Below, one piece after another: positions 56,078-64,000 of a stretch of 64,000 nucleotides of DNA. The position numbers and the translations under genes were made by a program. This DNA is from Motilimonas cestriensis (GTDB lineage: Bacteria; Pseudomonadota; Gammaproteobacteria; Enterobacterales; CBDFNC01), in the NCBI RefSeq assembly GCF_021295315.1, contig NZ_JAIMJA010000020.1, forward strand, positions 16,101-80,100, in the 5' to 3' direction. The notes under the pieces were generated by a model that was not told where the DNA came from, ran no database searches, and saw only the letters and a list, made by a program, of their open reading frames with translations. Position 1 is the stretch's first letter. Each line of letters opens with the position of its first letter.

Positions 56078-56104
56078 CTTAATAAATATCCCATTTAATT
56101 ATGA

Positions 56105-57505
56105 TTATCTTTCTCTTAAGGCTGATTGCTTTGCTCTTAAAATCGGCTTGAGTAAATAATCAAGCACACTTTTCTTACCTGTCATAACGTCCACACTCGC
56201 GAGCATTCCCGGAATAATCGGTAATTGACTGTCGCCTACCCCTATATTTCCTTGTTCAGTTCTTACTCGAATTAAGTAAAAACTATTACCCTCTTCGTCC
56301 ATGATCGTATCTGCACTAATATGCTCTAACGTTCCTGATAAGCCACCATAAATAGCAAAATCATAGGCCGTTAACTTTACTACTGCGTGCAAACCAGGCC
56401 TTAAAAAGGCAATGTCTTTAGGTAAAATTTTTGCTTCCACTAACAAGTTATCTTCTAAAGGAACGATTTCCACTAAATCCATACCGGGTTTAATGACACC
56501 ACCCAGCGTGTTGATATTAATTGTTTTAACCTTACCTTTAACAGGCGAAATAACATTGGTTCGTGAAACGCGATCTTTTAGTCCAACCTGAACTTCACTC
56601 AAAGAAGCCATTTTACCTTCAGCTTCATCTAATTGCTCTAAGACTTTACGACGATATTCTAACGCCATTTCACGTCGTTTACTGATAGTTTCTTTTATAG
56701 AAGACTTTATTTTTGGAATACTCAGCTTAGCGCTTTCTAGTTCGGATGCTGTATTGTTGAGATCGCGCTCTAATTGAATAATTTCAACCTCTGACACCAC
56801 CCCTTCTTTTGCCAACGGCCGCGTTAAGTTTATTTCTTTACGCACTAGGCCATAGGCTCGCTGGAGGTGTTTTACCTTTGAATTAATTTCGACTAATTCT
56901 TGCTCTTTTTGTTGGATCTGTTGAGCCATAATCAGTAATTGGTTATTTAATCCTGCAATGCCTTGTTTATAACGCGCAGTTTCGGCCGATATTTGCATCG
57001 AATGCTGCTGCCTAAACTCTTCACTATATTCAAGTTCTACCATATCAATGCTCACTTGCTCTTGCCAAGGAACATTGTTGTCTTTCAATACCTTTACACT
57101 TTGCTGCTCTGCTTTTAAGCGGATAATATCACTGCTTAAGGTGAATACATTTTGCTCTTGTTCACGATAATCACTGCGAAACTTGGTATCGTCAATGCGC
57201 ATCAAGGCTTGGCCTTGCTCTACAACATCACCTTCTTTAATGTAAATTTCACGTAGGATACCGCCTTCTAGGTTTTGCACAACCTGAACTTGCGAAGAAG
57301 GAATAATTTTTCCTGTACCTACGGTCACCTCATCTAGTTCAGCAAAGTAGGCCCAAACCAACGCAGATACAAAAAATAAGAACATAACCCAAAGTAACAA
57401 ACGCGCTCTGAATGCGGTGTTTAATAAACTGGCTGAACTGGTTTCATCAACAAATTCAACATCATGCTTATTCGGCAATTTTTTGGGATTTTGTAGATTA
57501 TCCAT
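56105..57505 (-). CDS. lapC: Type I secretion membrane fusion protein (LapC/HlyD)
   Basis: HlyD-family periplasmic adaptor. The ATG at 57505 is preferred (GGAGG upstream, overlapping the lapB stop by 8 bp); a longer frame to 57604 lies entirely within lapB. It has a short cytoplasmic part, one membrane helix (LLLWVMFLFFVSALVWAYF), biotinyl-lipoyl half-motifs (GGILREIYIKEGDVVEQGQ, SPVKGKVKTIN) and a long coiled-coil hairpin between them. 466 residues. It links LapB to the TolC-type channel. Confidence 0.93.
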   Translation of the reverse strand: MDNLQNPKKLPNKHDVEFVDETSSASLLNTAFRARLLLWVMFLFFVSALVWAYFAELDEVTVGTGKIIPSSQVQVVQNLEGGILREIYIKEGDVVEQGQALMRIDDTKFRSDYREQEQNVFTLSSDIIRLKAEQQSVKVLKDNNVPWQEQVSIDMVELEYSEEFRQQHSMQISAETARYKQGIAGLNNQLLIMAQQIQQKEQELVEINSKVKHLQRAYGLVRKEINLTRPLAKEGVVSEVEIIQLERDLNNTASELESAKLSIPKIKSSIKETISKRREMALEYRRKVLEQLDEAEGKMASLSEVQVGLKDRVSRTNVISPVKGKVKTININTLGGVIKPGMDLVEIVPLEDNLLVEAKILPKDIAFLRPGLHAVVKLTAYDFAIYGGLSGTLEHISADTIMDEEGNSFYLIRVRTEQGNIGVGDSQLPIIPGMLASVDVMTGKKSVLDYLLKPILRAKQSALRER

Positions 57506-59675
57506 TACTCGCCTCCCGCATTGCACGCCCTGCAATCGTGACTCGCCCTTCTTTAAGGGCATTAAGCACTGCCTCTTTCGGGCCATCAGCAACGACTTTA
57601 CCACTGTCCATCACAATCAGGCGGTCAACAATGTCGAGCATACTGGTTTTGTGGGTAATCAAAATCAATGTTTGATGCTTATCTAAACTGACTAACTGTT
57701 GTTTAATGTGCAGCTCAGAACGATTATCCATCGCACTGGTAGGCTCATCCATTACCAGTACATTGGGGTTGAGCAGTAATGATCGCGCGATAACCACAGA
57801 TTGACGCTGCCCACCTGATAAAAAGCGTCCACACTCACCCACTTGACGGTCTAAACCATTGGGGTCGCGATCTGTAAATGCGGTAACGCCAGCACGATGG
57901 GCTGCTTTTAAGATTAAATCGTCAGACGTGAACGGCACACCTAAACAAATATTTTCTCTAATCGAACCAAAATACAAGGGGGAGTCTTGCAACACGCAGC
58001 CGATAGTACGGCGTAAATCGGCAGGGTGGATTTGATGTTGCTCGATACCATCAATATGGATACCGCCAGCAGTAGGACGATACAACCCCATTAATAGTTT
58101 TTGCAAGGTGGTTTTTCCTGAACCAATGCGGCCAATGATAGCGACCTTTTCACCAGCGCGAATGCTCAAATTGATATCAGAAAGCACATTGTTTTCTTGA
58201 TCAGGATAGTTAAAGCAAACGCCTTGAAACTCGATGTCGCCACTCATTCGAGCGCGATGGATATAACGTTTGCCTTCTTCGGTTTCATCTGGCATTGCCA
58301 TAATATTTTCTAAAATAGCTAGCCCAGATTTTGTTTGGGTATAACGCGTGATCAGTAACGATAACTGACTCAAAGGTCCCAGAGCTCGGCCACTCAACAT
58401 AACCGCTGCGATCATCCCACCCATACTGAGCTCGCCATCTTTAATCAGGTACACCCCGTATACAATCAAACACACACTGAGCATTTGTTGTAAAAAAGAG
58501 GATAGACTGGAAACAGAGTTACTTAACTTACGGGTTTTAATGCTCCAGTTCGACATATGGGCAACCGCTTCTTCCCAGCGGTGTTGATATAATCCCTCCG
58601 CCCCCGTCACCTTAATGCCTTCAATACCATTAAGGCCTTCGACTAAGTTGGCATACTTCTGCGCAGCCAAGCGAGAGCCTTCATCAATGCTGCGTCGCAG
58701 CGGCAATTGAATAGCAAAACTATAGGCGAGCAAAATGAACAAGCAGGCGGCAGGAATGAAGACCATCGGCCCTGCAACTAACCAAATAACCGTTAACGTT
58801 AGAACCGCAAAAGGCACATCAACTAAAGCAGCCACCGTGGCACTGGTAAAAAAGTCTCGAACTGATTCAAATTCTTGTAAATGACGAGCAAACGCTCCTG
58901 TTGAAGCCGGCCGCGCCTCTAGGCGCATCCCCATCACTTTGGAAAATATTTTAGAAGACAATAAAATGTCAGACTTTTTCCCTGCAACGTCAATAAAATA
59001 ACTGCGCATTTGTCGCATAATAAAGTCAAATACGAACACAATAGAAACGCCAATAGATAACACCCACAGAGAGTCAAATGCTAGGTTGGGTACAATGCGA
59101 TCGTAAACGTTCATCACGAACAAAGGGCTAACCACAGCAAAAATATTAATCAGCAAGGAAGCAATTAATACATCACGATAAATAGGTAAAGAGCCACGAA
59201 TCGTACTCCAAAACCAGTGACCATGGCCTGTTTCAATTAGCTTAGGGGTTCGCTTATCAAAACGATGTTGTGGCTTAATAAAAATAACTTGGTTTTGATA
59301 AAGGGCTTTGAGCTCTGCCAATTCAATCTCTGTTTCACCTTCCCCTGCTAATGGAAAAATCACTTTAGCAGTACTGCTTTCTTTATCGACCGACAACAAT
59401 ACACAGGCTTGGTTTTCATCAAGCACTAAAATACAGGGCAGTAATAAGGCTGAAATATCTTTCAATGCCATCGCACTGATCCGTGAGTTTAAGCCTCCTT
59501 TTTCAGCCGCACGACTCACTAAGCGCAGTGACAACTTGCCATCGATCATAGGAAGACCAGCCGTCAACACATCCCCAGAATGAGGCTCACCATAATGTTT
59601 AGTTAAAAAAACCAAACACTCTAATAATGGATCAACAAGTGGGTCATTGATTGGTTTATCACCTTGGTTTGGCAC
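57498..59675 (-). CDS. lapB: Type I secretion ABC transporter (LapB-like)
   Basis: 725 residues: an N-terminal C39-like domain (about 1-140) that appears to lack the catalytic Cys-Gly pair and so only docks the substrate, a six-helix membrane domain (about 160-445), and an ATPase domain with Walker A GRIGSGKTT (515-523), signature LSGGQRQ (619-625) and Walker B VLVMDEPTSAMD. The start is GTG at 59675, 93 bp after the adhesin stop. It is the inner-membrane motor that exports the RTX adhesin. Confidence 0.92.
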   Translation of the reverse strand: MPNQGDKPINDPLVDPLLECLVFLTKHYGEPHSGDVLTAGLPMIDGKLSLRLVSRAAEKGGLNSRISAMALKDISALLLPCILVLDENQACVLLSVDKESSTAKVIFPLAGEGETEIELAELKALYQNQVIFIKPQHRFDKRTPKLIETGHGHWFWSTIRGSLPIYRDVLIASLLINIFAVVSPLFVMNVYDRIVPNLAFDSLWVLSIGVSIVFVFDFIMRQMRSYFIDVAGKKSDILLSSKIFSKVMGMRLEARPASTGAFARHLQEFESVRDFFTSATVAALVDVPFAVLTLTVIWLVAGPMVFIPAACLFILLAYSFAIQLPLRRSIDEGSRLAAQKYANLVEGLNGIEGIKVTGAEGLYQHRWEEAVAHMSNWSIKTRKLSNSVSSLSSFLQQMLSVCLIVYGVYLIKDGELSMGGMIAAVMLSGRALGPLSQLSLLITRYTQTKSGLAILENIMAMPDETEEGKRYIHRARMSGDIEFQGVCFNYPDQENNVLSDINLSIRAGEKVAIIGRIGSGKTTLQKLLMGLYRPTAGGIHIDGIEQHQIHPADLRRTIGCVLQDSPLYFGSIRENICLGVPFTSDDLILKAAHRAGVTAFTDRDPNGLDRQVGECGRFLSGGQRQSVVIARSLLLNPNVLVMDEPTSAMDNRSELHIKQQLVSLDKHQTLILITHKTSMLDIVDRLIVMDSGKVVADGPKEAVLNALKEGRVTIAGRAMREASNG

Positions 59676-59708
59676 GTAGTTTTTGCATCCTTTGCTTGGT
59701 AGACAAAA

Positions 59709-59740
59709 CCATCATGCCCTTTTTAAAAAAAGCATGATGG
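59709..59740 (-). terminator. Hairpin between the adhesin gene and lapB
   Basis: Perfect 9-bp stem CCATCATGC/GCATGATGG with a 14-nt loop, followed on the minus strand by TTTT. It may partly end the adhesin transcript while allowing lapB read-through. Confidence 0.6.
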
Positions 59741-59768
59741 CTATTTCAGTGAAGAGAACAGCAAATAA

Positions 59769-62700
59769 TTAGTCGATGATTAATTTACCATCTTGAATTA
59801 ATTTTTGAATAAATTCACTGCCATTATCAATACCGGCACCAGCATCGTTGTAACTCACCCCCTCAAGAGTGATGGTCATGGTGTCTGTTGCTATACCTTT
59901 ACCATCGGCATCAACAACAATATCAATACCACCATTAGCGTTTTCAGATACCGTTAAGTAATCATCGATAGTGTTTTGTGATTCACCTTGTAGTAAGTCG
60001 CTTAAGTTCAACTTATCACTATTAATATCAAAGTCGATAATCGTATCTTTAACCCCAGAATCCTGCTTAGTATTGTCTGTTTCTTTTACGATGTCTTCAG
60101 CAAAGAAGCGGAAAGTATCACTACCTTCGCCGCCGATTAAGATGTCATTACCTGAGTTACCGGCAATATCATCATCACCCGCGCCACCTTTGATAAGGTC
60201 ATTACCTGAGCCACCACGAAGCACATCGTAACCCAAACCACCATCGATCATATCGTTACCGTCATTACCGTAAATATAATCGAAATGGGAAATAGGACGC
60301 TCAAGTGCATCTTGTGTGACGTTTGGATCATCTACTCCTTGGCTACCACCGTAGATGATATCATCACCAGCACCGCCATCAGCTATATCCACAATAGAAC
60401 TAGACACAGAGCTGGTATGATATGCATCTAACTCAGATTGGTCTTTTAACGCTTCTTGATCAAGGAAAGCCTTAGTTGAAGCAGCATCAAGCTCTCGGAA
60501 TCCATCGCCCAGATAGATGGTGTCAGAGCCAATTGAGCCCTTAACGTAATCATTGCCGCCTGATGAATCTATTAGCTGCTCTTCTTGAGTCGCAACTAAG
60601 CGTTCATCACGCGCACCAATGTTAATAAAAGTTCGAGTTCCATCAGCTTCTGTTCTGTATCCGTTATATCCACCTAGTTGTAACTGGAATTCTTTTGATC
60701 CGCTATCAGTCCCCGATACCGTTGTTATCTGATCATTACCGCTTTCTCCGGTCAAGGTTGACCCTGTAAAATCTCTCTGGGCAACATTGACAGTAACCAC
60801 CGCAGTGTCTACTTCACCGCGACTATTGGTTACCGAGTATTCTATTTGCGCGGTTTCTTGCCCTTTGCCTGGCACATAAACTAGCTCACCATTAACAATA
60901 TAAGCCTCGCCGCTACCAGTAATGACTTTAATGCCTGTAATGGTTATTTCGGTGTCGGTATCATTGGGATTTGAATCAGCAGGATTTACGTCATTATTTA
61001 ATATATCAACATAAACTGGCTGACCAACAAAGGTACTAGCAGTATCATCAATGGCATCAAGCATTGGGTCAGTTACACCATTGATAGTGATGTTAAGTAC
61101 CGCAGAAGATAGATCACCATTATCGTCAGTGATAGTATAAGTAAAGCTATCTAATAGTGTTTCACCTTCATTCAACGCTTGTACTTGTGCATTCTTATTG
61201 TTCAATATGTATTCATAAGCACCATCAGCATTTAACACTAGGCTACCAAAGCTGCCGACAATCGTTTGACTCGTCCCACCGCTAACATTGCCGTTTTGCG
61301 TCCCCGCAACAACACCGATAACGGGGTTTGTAACATCTTTACCGAACATATCATTAACCAACACGTTGCCGTTAATAATTGCACTGGGGTCATTATCAGG
61401 TTGACTAACTGCCTCATTGACTTGATCAGCATCAACATTGGCTACAGGAGTAGTGTCAATAACTGGGAATTTAACACTGATGTCAAAATCAGAACTCACT
61501 TTATCACCATCATTATCGACAATATTAACGATGATGTTGTCAGCAAAAGCGTCTGAATTGGCAGGTTTATCGCCCATAGTCACTACATATGAGTACTCAC
61601 CTGTCGCAAAGTCAAATACTAACTCGCCGCCATTTTGCGTCCCAACCTTAACTTTAAGGTCTGTACCACTAGGTCTGTTAATCGTGTTGCCATCCACCTC
61701 GATGGATTCGATGTAACCACCATCCGCACCATAATTAATACCCGTTGATACGTTACCTAGAACCTTAGTATCGACATCGCCATTGACGACAGCTTTAACC
61801 GAATCTAATAGTACTGTCATCAAGCCATTTGCCGTGGTCACAATTTGTGTTGGCTCACTACCATCAGGTTTAGATGGATGCGAAACTATATCAAGATATT
61901 GTGATGGTACATTAGATCCGATACCAACTGCCTCAGCTTCAATGCCTTGCTCATTAACAAAAGCTTCCCAAGTTGGCTGGTAGCTAGTGATTTCACTCCT
62001 ATCAGTATTAGAGCCGGGCTCCCCATCAGATAGAAAGTAAACCTTAGTTAAATCAGCAGCGCTTCCATCAGCCTTGGTTGGCGGATTAAAGCCGTCTACA
62101 AGTGCCTTAAGAGCATCATCATAATCTGTTCCACCACTCGCATTTAATTGGGCGAGAAATGATTTTGCCTCAGCAAGGTTTAACCAACCCGATTCTTTGT
62201 CTACTGTTGATTGGAAAGACACTATCTTAATATTGACATCACCGAGGTTGCTATAAGCATCGATAAGTTTAGATAAGCTTTGCTTAGCAATTTCTAGACG
62301 GCTGGTGCCTCCCCATTCAGCGTTACCTGAACTATCGCCTTCCATATCCCAACCCATAGAGCCAGATACATCTAGAACAAAGACCAAGTTTGTCGTTTGT
62401 TGAGTAAAATCAATTGGCTCAGGCGATACGATATTGGCAAAAGGCACATCATCTATAATATCAACATTGATAACAATTTCACTGGTAACGCCGTTAGCAC
62501 CTTCAACTGTAACGGTGAATTGGTTAGCATCGTCGGCCAAGTTAGTGCCTTGCACACCAGCATGGTTAAAGTTATCTGTTAACTGATATTGGTACTGACC
62601 TGCATTTGCGCCAGTGGTTTCAATAGTGAGAACACCTTCAGCAGTCACAACGGTAATAACCCCTGTTACAGGGTCTAGCGTGCCGCCTGCAACAGACTTG

Positions 62701-64000
62701 ATCGCAATGCCATCATCTAACCCTTGAAGAACATCCCCTCCAACTGAAATACCGATCCCAGGGTTGTTACCATTGGCCAGGCCAGCTTCGTTAACCACAA
62801 TATTTTGATCACCAACTATAGGGGCATCATCATTAAGAATGGTTGTCGTCACGATACCAGAAGCGCTCCCCAAAGAGGTTGACTCAAGCGTAACACTGAA
62901 TTGCTCATTATTTTCATAAACTGAGTCTTCTACCGTGCCAGCACTCAACGTGGCCACTACTGCGTTTGCTGTCAATGGCCCAGTTAGTGTCACTAAGTAC
63001 ACCCCTTTAGCTGCATCGAAGGTTAGGCCTGTTAGTCCAGTAAAATCTTCAGGGTTAAGCGCTGTGCCTTCGGTCATTTTGAGTTCAAGGGTGACGCTGA
63101 TGCCAGCACCTACGCCTTTATCACCTAGTGAGATTTGATAGCTTGCAGCATCACCTTCATTTACCGAATTAGACGCTGTGCCATCTCCAGCAGTTAAGGT
63201 AAACCTTGGTAAATCATTATCACCACCGTTACTGCCATCATCGGTGATCGTTGTGATAACGGTATCACCAGAGTTAACTATGTTTTCAAATGCCGAATTA
63301 GTATCAACGATGCTTTCTATTGCAATGGTAAAAGATTCAGAAGCTTCATAGACATTGTCTTGTAATGTTTGGATATTGAATGTTGCCGAGCTTGCTGGCC
63401 CACTAATAATGACTGATTGCACACCGTTGAAATCTGAGCCATCGGCCGCTTGTCCGGTGTATGCTAAGTTAATCACAACTGATTTACCTGCTGGTACTGG
63501 CTCACTCAAGCTTACAACGTAGCCTTGAGCTTCACTACCTTCGCTCACCGTTGTTGGACCAGATAAGGATACAGTTACTGTATCTTCGGCGCCCGGAATT
63601 TCATCGCTGCCAGTTTGGTCATTGATGGTGGTTTCAACTACCGAGGTGCCTTTCACTAAGTTCTCGTAGCTGCCGCCTGTAGTGTTGCCCAATGACACGT
63701 TGAATTTCTCACCGCTGTCTGCAATGGCATCATCTAAGGTGTCAACCGTGAAGCTCGTTTCGGTCGTGTTCGCTTTGATCACTACCTCTTGGGTTTGTGC
63801 AATCACGTCACCGTTATCGGTGGTGATATGACCAGTGATCACTTGGACCGTTAAGTCTGTTGCAGGCGCGTTGTCCACACTCACGGTGTAAGTCGCGCTT
63901 TCCCCTTCAACCACAGTGCTTGCACCGCTTAAGGTCAAGGTGGTGGTGTCCTCGCTGCCCGGAATCTCATCGCTGCCAGTTTGGTCATTGATGGTGGTTT
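59769..64000 (-). CDS. Giant RTX adhesin with vWA domain (LapA-like; 5' part outside window)
   Basis: C-terminal about 1400 residues of a biofilm adhesin; the frame stays open to the window edge, so the methionine at 63938 is internal. In order: tandem Calx-beta/Ig-like repeats of 122 residues (each ending like TTINDQTGSDEIPG or TTITDDG), a vWA domain with MIDAS DVSGSM and FLSDGEPGSNTDRSE (about 62400-61800), cadherin/VCBS-like domains, then RTX nonapeptides (about 60370-60110: GNDMIDGGLGYDVLRGGSG, GNDLIKGGAGDD) and a C-terminal secretion signal. Calcium binding folds it outside the cell. It is followed by its secretion system, LapG and LapD. The retention module and LapG site would lie upstream, outside the window. 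Confidence 0.93.
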   Translation of the reverse strand, partial: TTINDQTGSDEIPGSEDTTTLTLSGASTVVEGESATYTVSVDNAPATDLTVQVITGHITTDNGDVIAQTQEVVIKANTTETSFTVDTLDDAIADSGEKFNVSLGNTTGGSYENLVKGTSVVETTINDQTGSDEIPGAEDTVTVSLSGPTTVSEGSEAQGYVVSLSEPVPAGKSVVINLAYTGQAADGSDFNGVQSVIISGPASSATFNIQTLQDNVYEASESFTIAIESIVDTNSAFENIVNSGDTVITTITDDGSNGGDNDLPRFTLTAGDGTASNSVNEGDAASYQISLGDKGVGAGISVTLELKMTEGTALNPEDFTGLTGLTFDAAKGVYLVTLTGPLTANAVVATLSAGTVEDSVYENNEQFSVTLESTSLGSASGIVTTTILNDDAPIVGDQNIVVNEAGLANGNNPGIGISVGGDVLQGLDDGIAIKSVAGGTLDPVTGVITVVTAEGVLTIETTGANAGQYQYQLTDNFNHAGVQGTNLADDANQFTVTVEGANGVTSEIVINVDIIDDVPFANIVSPEPIDFTQQTTNLVFVLDVSGSMGWDMEGDSSGNAEWGGTSRLEIAKQSLSKLIDAYSNLGDVNIKIVSFQSTVDKESGWLNLAEAKSFLAQLNASGGTDYDDALKALVDGFNPPTKADGSAADLTKVYFLSDGEPGSNTDRSEITSYQPTWEAFVNEQGIEAEAVGIGSNVPSQYLDIVSHPSKPDGSEPTQIVTTANGLMTVLLDSVKAVVNGDVDTKVLGNVSTGINYGADGGYIESIEVDGNTINRPSGTDLKVKVGTQNGGELVFDFATGEYSYVVTMGDKPANSDAFADNIIVNIVDNDGDKVSSDFDISVKFPVIDTTPVANVDADQVNEAVSQPDNDPSAIINGNVLVNDMFGKDVTNPVIGVVAGTQNGNVSGGTSQTIVGSFGSLVLNADGAYEYILNNKNAQVQALNEGETLLDSFTYTITDDNGDLSSAVLNITINGVTDPMLDAIDDTASTFVGQPVYVDILNNDVNPADSNPNDTDTEITITGIKVITGSGEAYIVNGELVYVPGKGQETAQIEYSVTNSRGEVDTAVVTVNVAQRDFTGSTLTGESGNDQITTVSGTDSGSKEFQLQLGGYNGYRTEADGTRTFINIGARDERLVATQEEQLIDSSGGNDYVKGSIGSDTIYLGDGFRELDAASTKAFLDQEALKDQSELDAYHTSSVSSSIVDIADGGAGDDIIYGGSQGVDDPNVTQDALERPISHFDYIYGNDGNDMIDGGLGYDVLRGGSGNDLIKGGAGDDDIAGNSGNDILIGGEGSDTFRFFAEDIVKETDNTKQDSGVKDTIIDFDINSDKLNLSDLLQGESQNTIDDYLTVSENANGGIDIVVDADGKGIATDTMTITLEGVSYNDAGAGIDNGSEFIQKLIQDGKLIID
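63595..64000 (-). repeat. 366-bp tandem repeat units in the adhesin gene
   Basis: A stretch around GGAAT(T/C)TCATCGCTGCCAG at 63595 recurs at 63961, giving a 366-bp (122-aa) period, near identical over at least 40 bp at the unit border. More units probably continue beyond the edge. Confidence 0.8.

Noticed and set aside
57505..57604. N-terminal extension of lapC
   Set aside because: The extra 33 residues lie inside lapB and lack a ribosome binding site; the ATG at 57505 has GGAGG.

Overview
The window reads as chromosomal DNA of a marine gammaproteobacterium of the order Alteromonadales, plausibly Colwelliaceae (Thalassotalea/Colwellia-like). The evidence is the gene order (hrpB-mrcB, sfsA-dksA-gluQRS-pcnB-folK-panBCD, hpt beside a LuxR/HapR-type TetR regulator, pepP-ubiH-ubiI, zapA-6S RNA-ygfA-rpiA-serA) and the moderate, AT-leaning base composition. 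The genus is inference. I saw no tRNA or rRNA gene, insertion sequence, prophage or CRISPR array.

Layout. Positions 1-1432 hold the 3' part of a GH2 beta-mannosidase. A 0.9 kb gene-poor stretch follows, with several hairpins; on the minus strand these look like an independent structured small RNA. From 2.3 to 7.9 kb (minus) lie an OmpA-like lipoprotein, mrcB and hrpB. From 8.1 to 14.6 kb (plus) lie sfsA, dksA, gluQRS, pcnB, folK and panBCD. From 14.7 to 17.6 kb (minus) lie a TrmB-like methyltransferase coupled to the YadGH ABC exporter, then hpt; divergent from hpt is a quorum-sensing-type LuxR/HapR homologue. ubiX-mpl follow. At 22.3-25.7 kb is a Zrg-like zinc-uptake operon: a small CxxC protein, a His-rich DUF2796 protein, an ABC ATPase, an FtsX permease and a DUF3299 protein. 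A 29-codon membrane miniprotein (25.8 kb), a TIGR03899/DUF2806-like protein and a diguanylate cyclase come next. At 28.6-33.5 kb the pepP-ubiH-ubiI block ends in a solitary gcvH, without gcvT or gcvP. zapA, 6S RNA, ygfA, rpiA and serA run to 37 kb.

The accessory half begins at 37.5 kb. Two tandem, diverged copies of a six-gene type IV pilus minor-pilin operon (pilV-pilW-pilX-pilY1-pilE-small Cys protein) fill 37.5-50.4 kb, followed by a convergent fimT/gspH gene. From 51.3 kb to the right edge (minus) is a SIMPL-domain protein and a Lap-type biofilm system: lapD (c-di-GMP receptor), lapG (periplasmic protease), a TolC-family channel, lapC/hlyD, lapB, and the C-terminal part of a giant RTX adhesin with an embedded vWA domain. 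Its 5' part lies outside the window.

Together the right half encodes surface attachment: pilus tips from two PilY1 sets and a c-di-GMP-gated adhesin. The most novel-looking items are the paired small Cys proteins closing each pil operon, the structured ncRNA at about 1.58-1.76 kb, the 29-aa membrane protein and the orphan gcvH. Domain and family names come from reading motifs; no database search was run.
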